Assembly: GCA_964019695.1 (NCBI GenBank)
Contig: OZ026515.1
Location: 75,941,144 to 76,005,143 of the forward strand
Direction of reading: 5' to 3'
Length of the DNA stretch: 64,000 nt
Origin: Loripinus fragilis
Lineage: Eukaryota > Mollusca > Bivalvia > Lucinida > Lucinidae
A program made the position numbers and the translations under genes. Under the pieces are notes generated by a model that had not been told where the DNA came from, did no database searches, and saw only the letters and a program-made list of their open reading frames with translations. How positions within the stretch are numbered: position 1 is the first letter of the stretch; each line of letters starts with the position of its first letter. Below are positions 24,671 through 35,446 of the stretch, in pieces.

Positions 24671-25164
24671 TGTTTTTAGTTTGTAATCAATGTTTACTCA
24701 TACCAAATAAGAATTCTTCACTTTATTAAACTAAGATGACTTTGTACCACATTTGAATACCTTGCTTAAGTACTCATAAATTGTTTCTCGTTAGAATTCC
24801 TCACTTCAGGTCTTTTTCATATTCCCTGCTGCTGCTCTGTCTTATTGTTCTCCTATTCTTTTTAGTACAGCAGACGACTGGCCAAAGGACTTTACTGTCA
24901 GATTGGTGCAACATCTAGTGACATATACCAAAATGTTCTTTTGTATGTCCAGCTTCAGAATCCGGTTGATGACATCGTCGCTGATGAGTACTAACAGAGT
25001 TACGGCCCTTGAACCATACATACCCTTTATAAAGTATTATTGGAATTTTGCATACGGATGGCAGATACCACTGCATTTATTTCTAATAAGCACACATAAT
25101 TGAACTATTGTTATGATTTATATGGTATTGGATTAGAAAGCAACATTGAAATATAGTTTCAACA
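24671..25164. repeat. Tandem duplication, copy 1 (494 bp)
   Basis: Identical by eye to the next 494 bp. It contains a short stretch of the 45-bp minisatellite unit (ATTCCCTGCTGCTGCTCTGT, about 24819-24838). This is followed by a CTTTTTAG and a repeat segment ending AACAGAGTTACGGCCCTTGA. The duplicated segment starts with TGT and TGT also follows copy 2, so the junction shows 3-bp microhomology. Confidence 0.96.
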
Positions 25165-25658
25165 TGTTTTTAGTTTGTAATCAATGTTTACTCATACCAA
25201 ATAAGAATTCTTCACTTTATTAAACTAAGATGACTTTGTACCACATTTGAATACCTTGCTTAAGTACTCATAAATTGTTTCTCGTTAGAATTCCTCACTT
25301 CAGGTCTTTTTCATATTCCCTGCTGCTGCTCTGTCTTATTGTTCTCCTATTCTTTTTAGTACAGCAGACGACTGGCCAAAGGACTTTACTGTCAGATTGG
25401 TGCAACATCTAGTGACATATACCAAAATGTTCTTTTGTATGTCCAGCTTCAGAATCCGGTTGATGACATCGTCGCTGATGAGTACTAACAGAGTTACGGC
25501 CCTTGAACCATACATACCCTTTATAAAGTATTATTGGAATTTTGCATACGGATGGCAGATACCACTGCATTTATTTCTAATAAGCACACATAATTGAACT
25601 ATTGTTATGATTTATATGGTATTGGATTAGAAAGCAACATTGAAATATAGTTTCAACA
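25165..25658. repeat. Tandem duplication, copy 2 (494 bp)
   Basis: I found no mismatch to copy 1. Identity of this level next to strongly diverged relatives at 26.1 and 27.6 kb means either a very recent duplication or an assembly duplication of one locus. Confidence 0.96.
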
Positions 25659-25929
25659 TGTACGATACCTAAAGGTGTGTTTGTCCGTGTGTCTTTTTGT
25701 AAATAGTGTCATTGTAAAGGGGCAATGCTAATATTTCATAAACACAACTTTTAACCATAAATTAGTTCAAAATGCAAGTTTCATATTTTTTCTTCATCAA
25801 GGCAAGCAACAGCATACACTCATTTTAGGTCAAAGCTTAAAATCAAGTTGTGACGTTTCTCAAGGTCAAAGGTCAAGGTCAAATAGACATACCCCCCAAA
25901 ATCACATAAATGCGTATTTTATGTATCTT

Positions 25930-26698
25930 TTTATAAGTATAAGTATAGATTGTGCCTGTTTGAAGCTTAACTTATAAGTAATGGTCTTACATACTTAAAT
26001 TCCACATATTCCTTGCCACCAAAGGGGAGTAAATACCCCAATTAATTGAGGCGTGGGCAATTCCGTAATGGCCTGAGCTTGAATCACATTAAGGTGATAA
26101 CCGCTTTATACTACCATATACGACTGGCCAGAATTCCTCTCCTTATGAACTTTACTGGTAAGGTTGTGCTAACATCAAGTGTCATATATACCAAAATATT
26201 TGTCTGTATGTACGGCTTCAGAATCCAGTTGATAACATCGTCGCTGATGAGTACTAACAGAGTTATGGCCCTTGAACCGTACATACCATTTATAAAGGAT
26301 TATTAGCATTTTTCTTACAGTTGGCAGATATCACTGCATTTATTTATAAAAGCACACTTAATTGGAATGTTTTTATGATTTATATGGTAATGGATTAGAA
26401 AACAACATTGAAATATAGTTATAACATGTACAATACCTAAAGGTGTGCTTGTCCGTGTGTCTTTTTGTAAATAGTGTCAATGTAAAGGGACAATGCTAAT
26501 AATTCACAAACACAACTTTTAACCATAAATTAGATCAAAATGCAAGTTTCGTTTTTTTCATCAAGGTAAGCAACAGCATACACTCGTTTTAGGTCAAAGC
26601 TTAAAATCAAGCTGTGACCTTTCTCAAGGTTAAAGGTCAAGGTCAAATAGACATACCCTCAAATCACAAAAATTGTGTATTAATGTAGCTTTTTATTA
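25930..26698. repeat. Diverged repeat block, copy 1
   Basis: Runs from AAGTATAGATTGTGCCTGTT through AATTCCACATATTCCTTGCC, CGACTGGCCAGAATTCCTC, CAGAGTTATGGCCCTTGAAC and CCGTGTGTCTTTTTGTAAAT to AAAGGTCAAGGTCAAATAGA. The second half matches the 494-bp duplication and its right flank (25,659-25,890). The family is one I associate with bivalve intergenic DNA. Confidence 0.8.
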
Positions 26699-27455
26699 TG
26701 CCCCCGCCATTTATAATGGGGGGGGGGGGGGGATATAGCATCACACTTGTCCGTACGTCTGTATATCCGTACGTCCCGTACGTACGAAAAATGGTTTCCG
26801 GGCGATATCTTTTGAAAACATTGGTGTATTGGATTCATATTTCATACACAGGTATATAATCATAAAATACAGGTCAAGTTCAATAATGGACAAAATCCAC
26901 CAGTTATTATCAGAGTTATGGCCCTTGATCTCCGAATGAAAAATGGTTTCCGGGCGATATCTTTTGAATACAGTTATGTATTGGATTCATATTTCGTACA
27001 CAGGTATATAATCATAAAATAAAGGTCAAGTTCAATCATGAGTAAAATCCACCAATTATCATTAGAGTTATGGCCCTTGATCTCGGTACGAAAAATGGTT
27101 TCCAGGCGATATCTTTGAATACATTGGTGAAATGGATTCATATTTCATACACAGGTATATAATCATAAAATACAGGTCAAGTTTGATTACGGATAAAATC
27201 AACCAATTATTATCAGAGTTATGGCCCTTGATCTCCGTATGAAAAATGGTTTCCGGGCGATATCTTTTGAATACGTTGGTGTATTGGATTCATATTTCGT
27301 ACACAGGTATGTAATCATAAAATACAAGTCAAGTTCGATCACGGATAAAATCCACCGATTATTATTAGAGTTATGGCCCTTTGTTAATGACAGTGCCCTA
27401 TTTATGCGAATTTGGCAATAGCGGGGGCATCCATGTCCCATGGACACATTTCTAG
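26699..27455. mobile_element. Element with GCCCCCGC ends and four ~151-bp internal repeats
   Basis: Left end TGCCCCCGCCATT, right end AATAGCGGGGGCA and a further 25 bp to TTCTAG. The uninterrupted relative near 25,930 reads CTTTTTATAAGTATAAG, while here TTA stands on both sides of the insert (26696-26698 and 27456-27458), so TTA may be the target duplication. Internally GAAAAATGGTTTCCGGGCGA recurs at about 26787, 26938, 27089 and 27240. A run of 18 G lies near 26,720. It has no credible coding frame. Confidence 0.7.
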
Positions 27456-27458
27456 TTA

Positions 27459-28185
27459 GTATAAGTATAGTTTGTGCCTGTTTGACGCTTAGCTTATAAG
27501 TGTCTTACATACTTAAATTCCATATATTCCTTGCCACCAAAAGGGAGTAAATACCACAATCAAGTGAGGCTTGGGCCATTCTGTAATGGCCTGAGTTTGA
27601 ATCACGCCAAGATGATAAACGCTTTATTTTACCACATACGACTGGCCAGAATTCCTCTGCTTATGAACTTTATTGGTAAGAAGTGTCATATATACCAAAA
27701 TATGTGTCTGTATGTACGGCTTCAGAATCCAGTTGATGACATCGATGCTGATTAGTATTAACAGAGTTACGGCCCTTGAACCGTACATACCCTTTATAAA
27801 GGATTATTCATATTTTGTATACAGTTGGTCTAGAGTATTGCATGTATTTATAAGGAAACGTTAATACAACATTTTTATGACTTGTATGGTATTGGTTGGA
27901 AAACAACAACAAAATAAATTATCAGTATCAATGATACATGTATGTTTGTCCGTGTGTCTGTTTGCAAATAGCTTCAATGCAAAAGGAAAATGCAAACTTT
28001 TCATAAAAAAATCTTTATCCATATTAAAATAGTTCATTTGCCATAATTGGTCAATTTTGTTTCATCAACATTAGTAATAGTCAACACTCTTTATATGCCA
28101 GAGTCACAACTTGTGCTATGACCTATTTAAAGGTCAAGGGTCAAGGTCAAATAGATAGATCCAAAATCACAATATTTAGTATACT
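27459..28185. repeat. Diverged repeat block, copy 2
   Basis: Same order as 25930-26698 (AAGTATAGTTTGTGCCTGTT to AAGGTCAAGGTCAAATAGAT), with scattered substitutions and small deletions. The two blocks would be contiguous without the 26,699-27,455 insert. Confidence 0.8.
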
Positions 28186-28189
28186 TTAT

Positions 28190-29430
28190 TAGCTTGCCCG
28201 AGTCACAAGCTCAAAGTGAGCTATTGTGATCGTTGGATGTCCCTTGTCCGTCGTGCGTCGTCAACAATTGCTTCAAACAATATCTCTCCCTAAAATAATG
28301 GCTTGAAGCTAGCAGGAATGATCCTTATATAGCCCTCTCAAATAATTGATCAAATGGTATATCTAGATCACATTGACAAAAATAGATGTTCGAAAAATTT
28401 AAAAATCTTCTTTTCTGAAACCACAAGGCTGATAGCCTTAATATTTTGTGTAGCATTATCTAGCAGATATTTACCTTTTTTGTTCAAATTATGCACATGT
28501 GGCCACAAATGGTCCCGCCCCCGGGTTCACATGTTTTATATAGACTGTCGGTTGGTCTGCAGAGTGTGATAGTGGTATTTCCTGATCAAACTTGCTTACT
28601 TTTTTATAATGGGAAACATGAAAAAAATATTGTCTGAAACCATTAAGTCTATATAGAGCCTTGGTATTTTATATGTAGCATCATCTAGTAGAACTCTACT
28701 AATTTTGTTAAAATTATGGCCCTAAAGCCAAAAGTGGCTCCACTCCAGATTCACTTGTTTGTATAGGGAACACATAAAAGTCTTCTTGTCTGGAGCCCCT
28801 TGGCATAGAACTTTGGTATTTGGTATTTAGTATCAAAAAGTAGACCCTTCCATCGGGTTTGATCAAATTATGCCCATGGTGCCAAAATGGACCCATCCTG
28901 GAGGTCACGTGTTAAACATAGGCTTTAATAGGGAAGGCATAAAACAATATTCACAGAGCCTTGATATTTAATTTGTAGCATCACCTAGTGCAAAAAAGGT
29001 CCTGCCCCAGGGATCACATGTTTTTTTAGGTTTTTTACAGAAAACATAAAAAATCGTCTTGTCTGAAACCACATGGCCCAGCGCCTTTATATACTGAGAG
29101 GAACTAGAAACTTAAGTTTTTTTTTCTAACATGTCTGGATAAAAAAAAAATAATTCAAATCCATTATTTTTTTATGAAATCTGAAAATCAACATTCATTT
29201 AACAAATTTAATTCACAGAATTGATGATAGCATCAATAGCATTAACGTCAACGTCATTGATACTTAAGGGGGTCAAATTCACGGTGTTAAAGTTAAAGAT
29301 GTTTGGAAGACTTCCATGAAAACACTTTTAAGTTTCTAGTTCGTCTCAGTATATTTAGTATGTAGCATCACCAAGTAGACCTCCACCAACTCTGTTCAAA
29401 AAATGGCCATGGGGACAAAAAAAGCCACGA
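28190..29430. repeat. Degenerate ~150-bp satellite, interrupted by a MITE
   Basis: Repeats of GTCTGAAACCACA, then GGTATTTNGTATGTAGCATC-like sequence, TTCAAATTATGGCC and CCAGGGATCACATGTTT, at least five times between 28,400 and 29,430. The head at 28,190-28,260 reads AGCTTGCCCGAGTCACAAGC then AGTGAGCTATTGTGATCG. A similar style recurs weakly at 56,855-57,000. No coding potential is seen. Confidence 0.7.
29094..29349. mobile_element. 256-bp MITE nested in the satellite
   Basis: The left end CTGAGAGGAACTAGAAACTT is the inverse of the right end AAGTTTCTAGTTCGTCTCAG with one mismatch. TATA stands on both sides (29090-29093, 29350-29353). If the element is removed, the satellite reads continuously into TTTAGTATGTAGCATCACC. 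The target duplication is TATA or TA; palindromy makes this ambiguous. Non-coding. Confidence 0.85.
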
Positions 29431-29439
29431 AGGCTGGCT

Positions 29440-30840
29440 TGTTTTTATTTTGCCCCCATGGTTTATTTTAGGATGACTCAAAACCAAGACAACGTTTACT
29501 TTAGTAGCTTTATTGGATGGAAATAAACGAGCCGCAAGGTGGAAAAGATAAGACTGCATCGTTAATACCATGTCAGTCTCTTGTGAAAAAATCCCAGCCC
29601 CCCTAGAAGCCCGCAAATATTTTTCACTCTGATTTGTCGATCCCATTGCATCATTTCATTTAAACCTTTGCAATCATTTGGTCCTCTGACAGAGGCTACA
29701 AGGTGGCAAATGACTAGGGTACTGTATCTTTGCACACTAACCTGCCACCTTGGGCATTCACTTGCAATTTACCATGTGACATTTGACAGACAGCAACATG
29801 CAACCATTTGACGGTAAAATACAACCTTTGACAGTAACCCTGTGGCCACGCACCTCGCCTCAAACTGCAAATATTTGTCACTCTTGAAATTATTTGTTTA
29901 TCGTAAAGCAATCAATTTAATATATTCATTCAATTTAATATGGCAGACATCCATGCAGTAAATTTATGCCACAGGCTTCAAGGGGAGCTGGAATTTCTTT
30001 AGAATTTCCGCTTATTTAAGTGTATGCCTTGCGACTTGTTCTTCAAATATTCATAACACAGTACACTGCATTGAAACAGTGTCACCTTTTATAAGTTTTT
30101 TGGAAGCCGACAACCATGTGCAGAAATAAACTTCCAGAACTCTGAATTGGAATGTTTTTGTAGTTTATCAGTTTATAACACAGTTTCCATTCCCTTTCAA
30201 CAGTTCTTGGTAATCTACATTGTCCATGCTTTATATCTCTAGTTTCACTGACAGGAGCTTTCCTAAAGGTTCTCTTCTGTGTCTACCAGAGCCAGAAATA
30301 TCTGAAAATATTAAACTAATTGGCAGTATCAACATAAAAAGAAAAAAATTGCATTTTATGTTTGCTCATTGTCATAAATAATCATTTTGTTCAAATTTTA
30401 CCTTTGACACAATTAAACACATGATTTATTGTACTTATCCAATGCAACAAAATAAAAATCCATGACGAGATTGGAAGAAAAAACAGGAATTAAAGTTTGT
30501 TACGGTATTGACATTTTATCTGGTCATGTGATCTGTCACACGGGCCCAAAATGGGTCCAGGGGTTGTGAGTTTAGCCCCCCCCCCCCCTGTATCTGTCTG
30601 GAGATGAGACTGGGTGAACGCACTCGCTTGACTAAATTGGGGAATTAACTCAAGATAGGCAGCACCCAGAACTCATTCCAGAAAACTTATAATAATGATT
30701 TGGATTTCTCTCCCCTTTCGGTACCCTGTGACACAGTTCCTAAGTACTAATTAGAATAAACACTCTGAGACGATTTGAATTTTCTATAATTTTAATAAAT
30801 GTAAAAATGTTCCTAAAACGCGATGGATGCAGATTGTTGA
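29440..30840. other. Unannotated stretch
   Basis: AT-rich sequence without long frames. The 92- and 65-codon minus-strand frames near 29.4-29.9 kb show no recognisable motif and overlap repeat edges. A run of 13 C lies at 30576-30588. I see nothing else. Confidence 0.5.
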
Positions 30841-30980
30841 ATTCACTGTTCTTAAAGTTCTAAATTACCACTGATATTCATTCACTATTCTTAAAGTTCT
30901 AAATTACCACTGATATTCATTCACTATTCTTAAAGTTCTAAATTACCACTGATACTCCCTATTCACTGTTCTTATCAAGT
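30841..30980. repeat. 39-bp tandem repeat, about three copies
   Basis: ATTCACTATTCTTAAAGTTC followed by TAAATTACCACTGATATTC starts at 30841, 30880 and 30919. A fourth, truncated copy (TATTCACTGTTCTT) follows at about 30960. Confidence 0.92.
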
Positions 30981-31763
30981 TCTAGAATTTCACTGTACAG
31001 GTAAATCAAAATATTCAAAAGTTTGTGATTATTAAACGCGAAATCACAAACAATATTTCTCCTGAATTTTCCTTAACCTACAATGTCATCCAGCCAATAT
31101 ACTTTTCCAAAAAATATGTGTTCATTTAGCTAACCAAATTGAAGATTCCACCAATATTAAAACTAATTCTAAAAAATGCCTTGTTTTATTTATTTTTAAG
31201 TCCTAGGTCCGAAGTTCATAGTCTATAAATTTGGGCACATCACTTTTCCAAAACTGTCCTATAGGCTAAACAAAGATTTATAAGACCTAAACACAGAAAA
31301 CCACAAAGTCAACGGTCTATGCAAAGTCTACAATGTTAAATCCTATTCTTCCAGTTTAAAGAGAAGATCTAGACTGTTCTGCTCCAAGGTTAAGACTGAC
31401 TCATGAACCCACAATTTGGGTCTCAGCAAAACTCCCTAGGTCCGAAAACAGCCAATGAAAAATATTTTAACAATCAACCAACCAAACAATTTTCTAATTA
31501 TAACCAATGAAATTAATTTTAAAATTCACTGCGGACCTGTGCCAAAACTATGCTAGAAGCCAATCTGCTTAATGGGTGAGAGATTGTTATCAACACACTC
31601 ATGAGGTGACAACCCTTTCCTCAATTAACAATTTCATTGTTCACCAAAGTAAGCTAGCAGCTAAATGCATACTTAAAAGACCCTTAATATATAGGCTGGC
31701 TTGACAAAGGTGTTGACAACATCTAGGTCTGTATACCTGTTCAGCGTGACAAGATCTCAAGTT

Positions 31764-31966
31764 ATGGGAGCGCAGTGGCTCAGTGGTAGAGTGCTTGACT
31801 CGAGACCGAAGGGCCGCGGGTTCGAGCCTCACCGGCGTCACTGCGTTGAGGTCCTTGAGCAAGACACATTTATCCTAGCTAAGTACTGGTTCAACCCAGG
31901 AAGACACGTCCCTATATAACTGAAAGATTGTTGGTGGAACGTAAAGAATCAAATCAAACAAACAAA
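31764..31966 (+). mobile_element. Full-length tRNA-derived SINE with target duplication
   Basis: The best preserved copy of the family in the window, 203 bp. A-box TGGCTCAGTGG (31776-31786), B-box GGTTCGAGCC (31819-31828), body TCCTTGAGCAAGACACATTT, AGTACTGGTTCAACCCAGG and GAAAGATTGTTGGTGG, tail of CAAATCAAACAAACAAA. AGATCTCAAGTT is present on both sides (31752-31763 and 31967-31978), a 12-bp target duplication. This shows LINE-type insertion. Confidence 0.96.
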
Positions 31967-32074
31967 AGATCTCAAGTTGTCAGAATTAGCCAATCTTAAG
32001 TCAAAACAATGCTCAAGCCATCAAAATTATTTCCAATCTTATATCCAAACCTAGCCCCAAGCCAAGAATACAAG

Positions 32075-32162
32075 GGGAGCGCAGTGGCTCAGTGGTAGAG
32101 TGCTTGACTCGAGACCGAAGATTGTTGATGGGACGTAAAAGAATCAAATCAAACAAACAAAA
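32075..32162 (+). mobile_element. Internally deleted SINE with target duplication
   Basis: The first ~46 bp of the SINE head (GGGAGCGCAGTGGCTCAGTG to GAGACCGAAG) joins directly to the 3' part ATTGTTGATGGGACGTAAA and the CAAA tail, leaving 88 bp. CCAAGAATACAAG flanks it on both sides (32062-32074, 32163-32175). Because the 13-bp target duplication is intact, the deletion either preceded insertion or happened internally afterwards. The breakpoint has a short shared AAG. Confidence 0.95.
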
Positions 32163-32175
32163 CCAAGAATACAAG

Positions 32176-33205
32176 TTTTGAACAAAGATACTTTGGAAAA
32201 TATGAATACTTAACCCTTAAATACAAAAATGCCAAAATTAAATTTTCAAACTAATCTTACATCAAAAACCTTATTTCTGACTCTTCCATCCAGACTCCCA
32301 TACTATAATACCGAAAAAACTAAAAACACATTCTCTCATCTTTCTCTCACCTTAACATTAATAATTTTTATTGCAAATTTATCATTTTATTAAGTAAAAC
32401 AAAATGTATCTAATTTTTAGCTTGTGACATGTTCCCCCGCGCCCAATTTAGTTTGTCCTCAAACTAAGAAAGGTTGCGGTACCTTACATATTTTTTTTTA
32501 TTTTTTTTTTATATTTTATACACATAACATATATACAAACAACACTGATATATATATATATACAAGCTCGAACTAAATGATTATCTACGCGAAAATTAAA
32601 CCCTAAAGTCTACATCATTGTCTTTTATCATAACTGTATCACTTGTTTTGAGTTCCGGTATACTTGACTGTTTATATTTCAAAACTTGACTGTTTATATT
32701 TCACTTGGTTTTCTTTTTAATTGTAATAATCCTGGCACTTTAAAATTTAATATCGATATAGAGTTCCTAGAAAAAGAGAATCTGCTAGCTTGTAATCCAG
32801 GCTGGAGGGCTTCATTTGCTGCCATCTGCATGGTTCTGGGACCATCTGGTTCTGGTTTTCCTAGTAGACTGGTATTCCCTCAGCACCGAAACTTTGAACA
32901 ACAAGATTAGAATTTGTCAAAATGCAGTCAATTTGACTGCGTATGCATACATTAGCTAATTTAATTCCTAAATATAAATTTTGCTGTTGTTGGACAATGT
33001 TAAGGCATGGGTTGGTACAATATAAAGGCCTTATATTACACTCTAGCACTATTAAACATCTGAAAACATGACGATGTAATCCGATAAAACATTTATGCCA
33101 TAACAAATTCCAAGAACCTCTAAAGCTTCAGATTTGAATGAAATATCATTATATTTGATTATATCAACTACAATAAAATTTCAAATACTTAAAGAATCCA
33201 AAATT
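32176..33205. other. Unannotated stretch before array 2
   Basis: AT-rich; TA microsatellite at about 32549-32562. No recognisable gene: the 81-codon minus frame at 32,861-33,106 has no motif. The second array starts abruptly at about 33,206. Confidence 0.5.
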
Positions 33206-35446
33206 CACCATCAGGCAATCTGCCAAGACATGGCACTAATCCAGGTGGATAGCCAGGATCTGCCTCTGTTTGACTTACCATTGTACCTACAAGAGCTCTT
33301 TGGCATCACTGAAAGACTCCGTCTAGGGCTTCCTTGCTGGTCTTGATAGCCATTTTTATCCAGGAGGTCATGCACATGGCAGTCATATAGATTTCAATGT
33401 ATGTTGAGCTGCAGGCTTATGATAGTCTTGATATATGAGAGCTTGGTGAGGTATTTGTTGGGGCAGTTACATTGTCAGGAAGATGGAGATCAAAAGATTC
33501 TTGGACTTTCTAGTCTTTAGGGTTGACATTACCTTATTGTGCAGTTTTGTCTGAATGTTATAGTTTGTGTCTCTTGTAGCAGTGTGATACCGTATATGTG
33601 CAGTTATGTCTAAGAACTAGAAGAGCCTTTGACAGAAACATTTATGCTAGGATGAACCTTTTGACTGTGCAGAACACTTAGTGTTCAACTGGTGTTTCTG
33701 TCAATGACAAGAGAGAAATCCTGCTTTGTATTTGCCATTTTTGATGCTGTAGTCATAGTCAGTCTATGTCATTTTAATTCTTGGATGGAGGCCTGGAGAT
33801 GCGGTTTCGAATTTCTGAAAAGCAAACCTTTGGCAAGAATAGGGCAGCAGAATAGACACCTCAATATGGCTCTCAAAGCTTTACTCAGGACATGTGTTTG
33901 GATTCGAAGTTCAGTCAGTGAATGGCAATCTTAATGGCACTGCTAAAAGGAACATCTGTACTAGAAAGTGGAGCACAGGGGCACAGATGGTAGAACGTTA
34001 CACTGGGGATCGAAAGTCTGCTTATTCAGGACTCACCGCCGGCAGAGTCACTGTGGCAATGTATCCTTGAGCAAACATATTATATGCATCTTGATACTGG
34101 TTCGACCCAGGAAGACCGAAAATCATCCCAACATGACTGAAAAATTGTTGACTGCAACATAACACATCAAATCAAATAAATAAACAGATTATGTCTATGT
34201 GGATTGTCCTTGACTTTTAATACTGTGGCATCTCATCTGGGTCTACAATGTGTGTAAAAGTACTCTACAAGGATTTTGAGCTTACAAAATGTTAGAAGAG
34301 ATGCATGACCCAGTATTGAGTCAACCAATATGTCAAGTCGGTTTTGTCATCTGCAATTTTTTTTGTGCTTGGTCACTTCTGCTACTGGTACAATGTAGCC
34401 CAGTACTGTCAGTGTCACATTCAGGCAGAAGCAGCCGAGTATTCGAGGAGGAAAACCTCAAACCAGTATAACTCTTCTTCACCATAGAATAGCTTTAGTA
34501 TCTGTGGCAAATAAAACATGCACAACTTTTTCCTACATCTTTGACAGGAAATGCTAATGGAACACATCTGCATTGTCAATGAGGCTCACCATAGGATAGT
34601 GTGGCAGCTGGCCATGGCTTTGCCAGAAGAAACTGTAATGTTTTGATAACAGTCCAAGAACAAGGTAGCACATTGACATGAGGGATGTAAACTTTACCAT
34701 CCAGACCAAGCTGTTCAACAAGGTTGTGTCTTCTTTAAAGGCTGGCAAAGTCTCGTAATCTGTGGGTTTTCATGTTCCTGCCTGTGTCAACTGGCTGAAC
34801 AAGCATCTCATCTTGGCCCACTTGACTCATATGGCTATGGCTGCACATGAATTGAAGTCTATATACCTGCTTTGTGCAAGATTTCTTGGGGAAACAGCTA
34901 CCAAGGCTGTCCTGAAAACCCTGCACCTGGTTTTGCCGAAGGGTGACAAATGGCTCTTGCCTATACAATGGTGAGCCATTCAGAGTAGAACCTTAGGATC
35001 TACCTACCTGGACCAGTGCCTTGTCTTGTCAGACTACCTGCAGGGTTAAATATTTGTTAGCTGCTATGTACACACAAACTTAAGTGTCTTCTTTGTGGCT
35101 TCAGGTTTGCTCCACCAAGAATAATTCAGACAACACAATTCTTGAGAGACCTGTGGAGTTGGCAATTTTCGAAGATGGCTTTTGATATTGACCTATTTTG
35201 TGTGGCAATCCTTACTAGTTAACTAGAAATCTGCATTGAAATCTAAATGGGGCACCTTTTTAATGCCGATTTCGGTTGATGTGGTCTGGATGGTGGCATA
35301 AAAGTGGGTTTAATCCAGAATCCAAAGTGGGCAGTAGCACTCTGCACTTTTCTTCAAAGAGCCTGTGTCTGCATTGATCTTATCGGGCCAAACCATGCTG
35401 CCCATGACACTCAGTTTGTTTGACCATACTAAAGCTGCAAATATTT
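33206..35446. repeat. Array 2, unit 1 (2,241 bp, second half-unit deleted)
   Basis: One old SINE at about 33970-34183. The sequence passes from the first half-unit (GAAGCAGCCGAGTATTCGAG, near 34,430) directly into ACCAGTATAACTCTTCTTC of the second, so about 0.8 kb including the second SINE is missing. It alone lacks an 8-bp ATACCAAG seen near 38,430 and in units 3, 4 and 7. As a result a plus-strand frame is open for 70 codons at 34762-34974. Confidence 0.9.
34540..35188 (+). pseudogene. Possible decayed exons in array 2 units (shown for unit 1)
   Basis: Plus-strand pieces look protein-like. After a good acceptor (TTTTTCCTACATCTTTGACAG, in the unit near 34,530-34,549) comes GAAATGCTAATGG, which reads EMLMEHICIVNEAHHRIVWQ and on to a stop. 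A second piece, GDKWLLPIQW-ending, is open at 34762-34974. After TTCTTTGTGGCTTCAG near 35,105 a third reads VCSTKNNSDNTILERPVELA and ends at a TGA. Stops and indels separate them, and other units carry an 8-bp insertion in the second. I do not recognise the protein, and the minus strand also has open stretches, so this may be chance. Confidence 0.25.

Noticed and set aside
24867..24992. Apparent terminal exon after CTTTTTAG, ending QNPVDDIVADEY and a stop
   Set aside because: The segment belongs to the repeat family with AACAGAGTTACGGCCCTTGA that recurs in decayed form at 26.1 and 27.6 kb. A second frame is equally open, so this is probably not a gene.
31764..31840. Possible tRNA gene
   Set aside because: It is the head of a SINE with a 12-bp target duplication; cloverleaf pairing was not evident.
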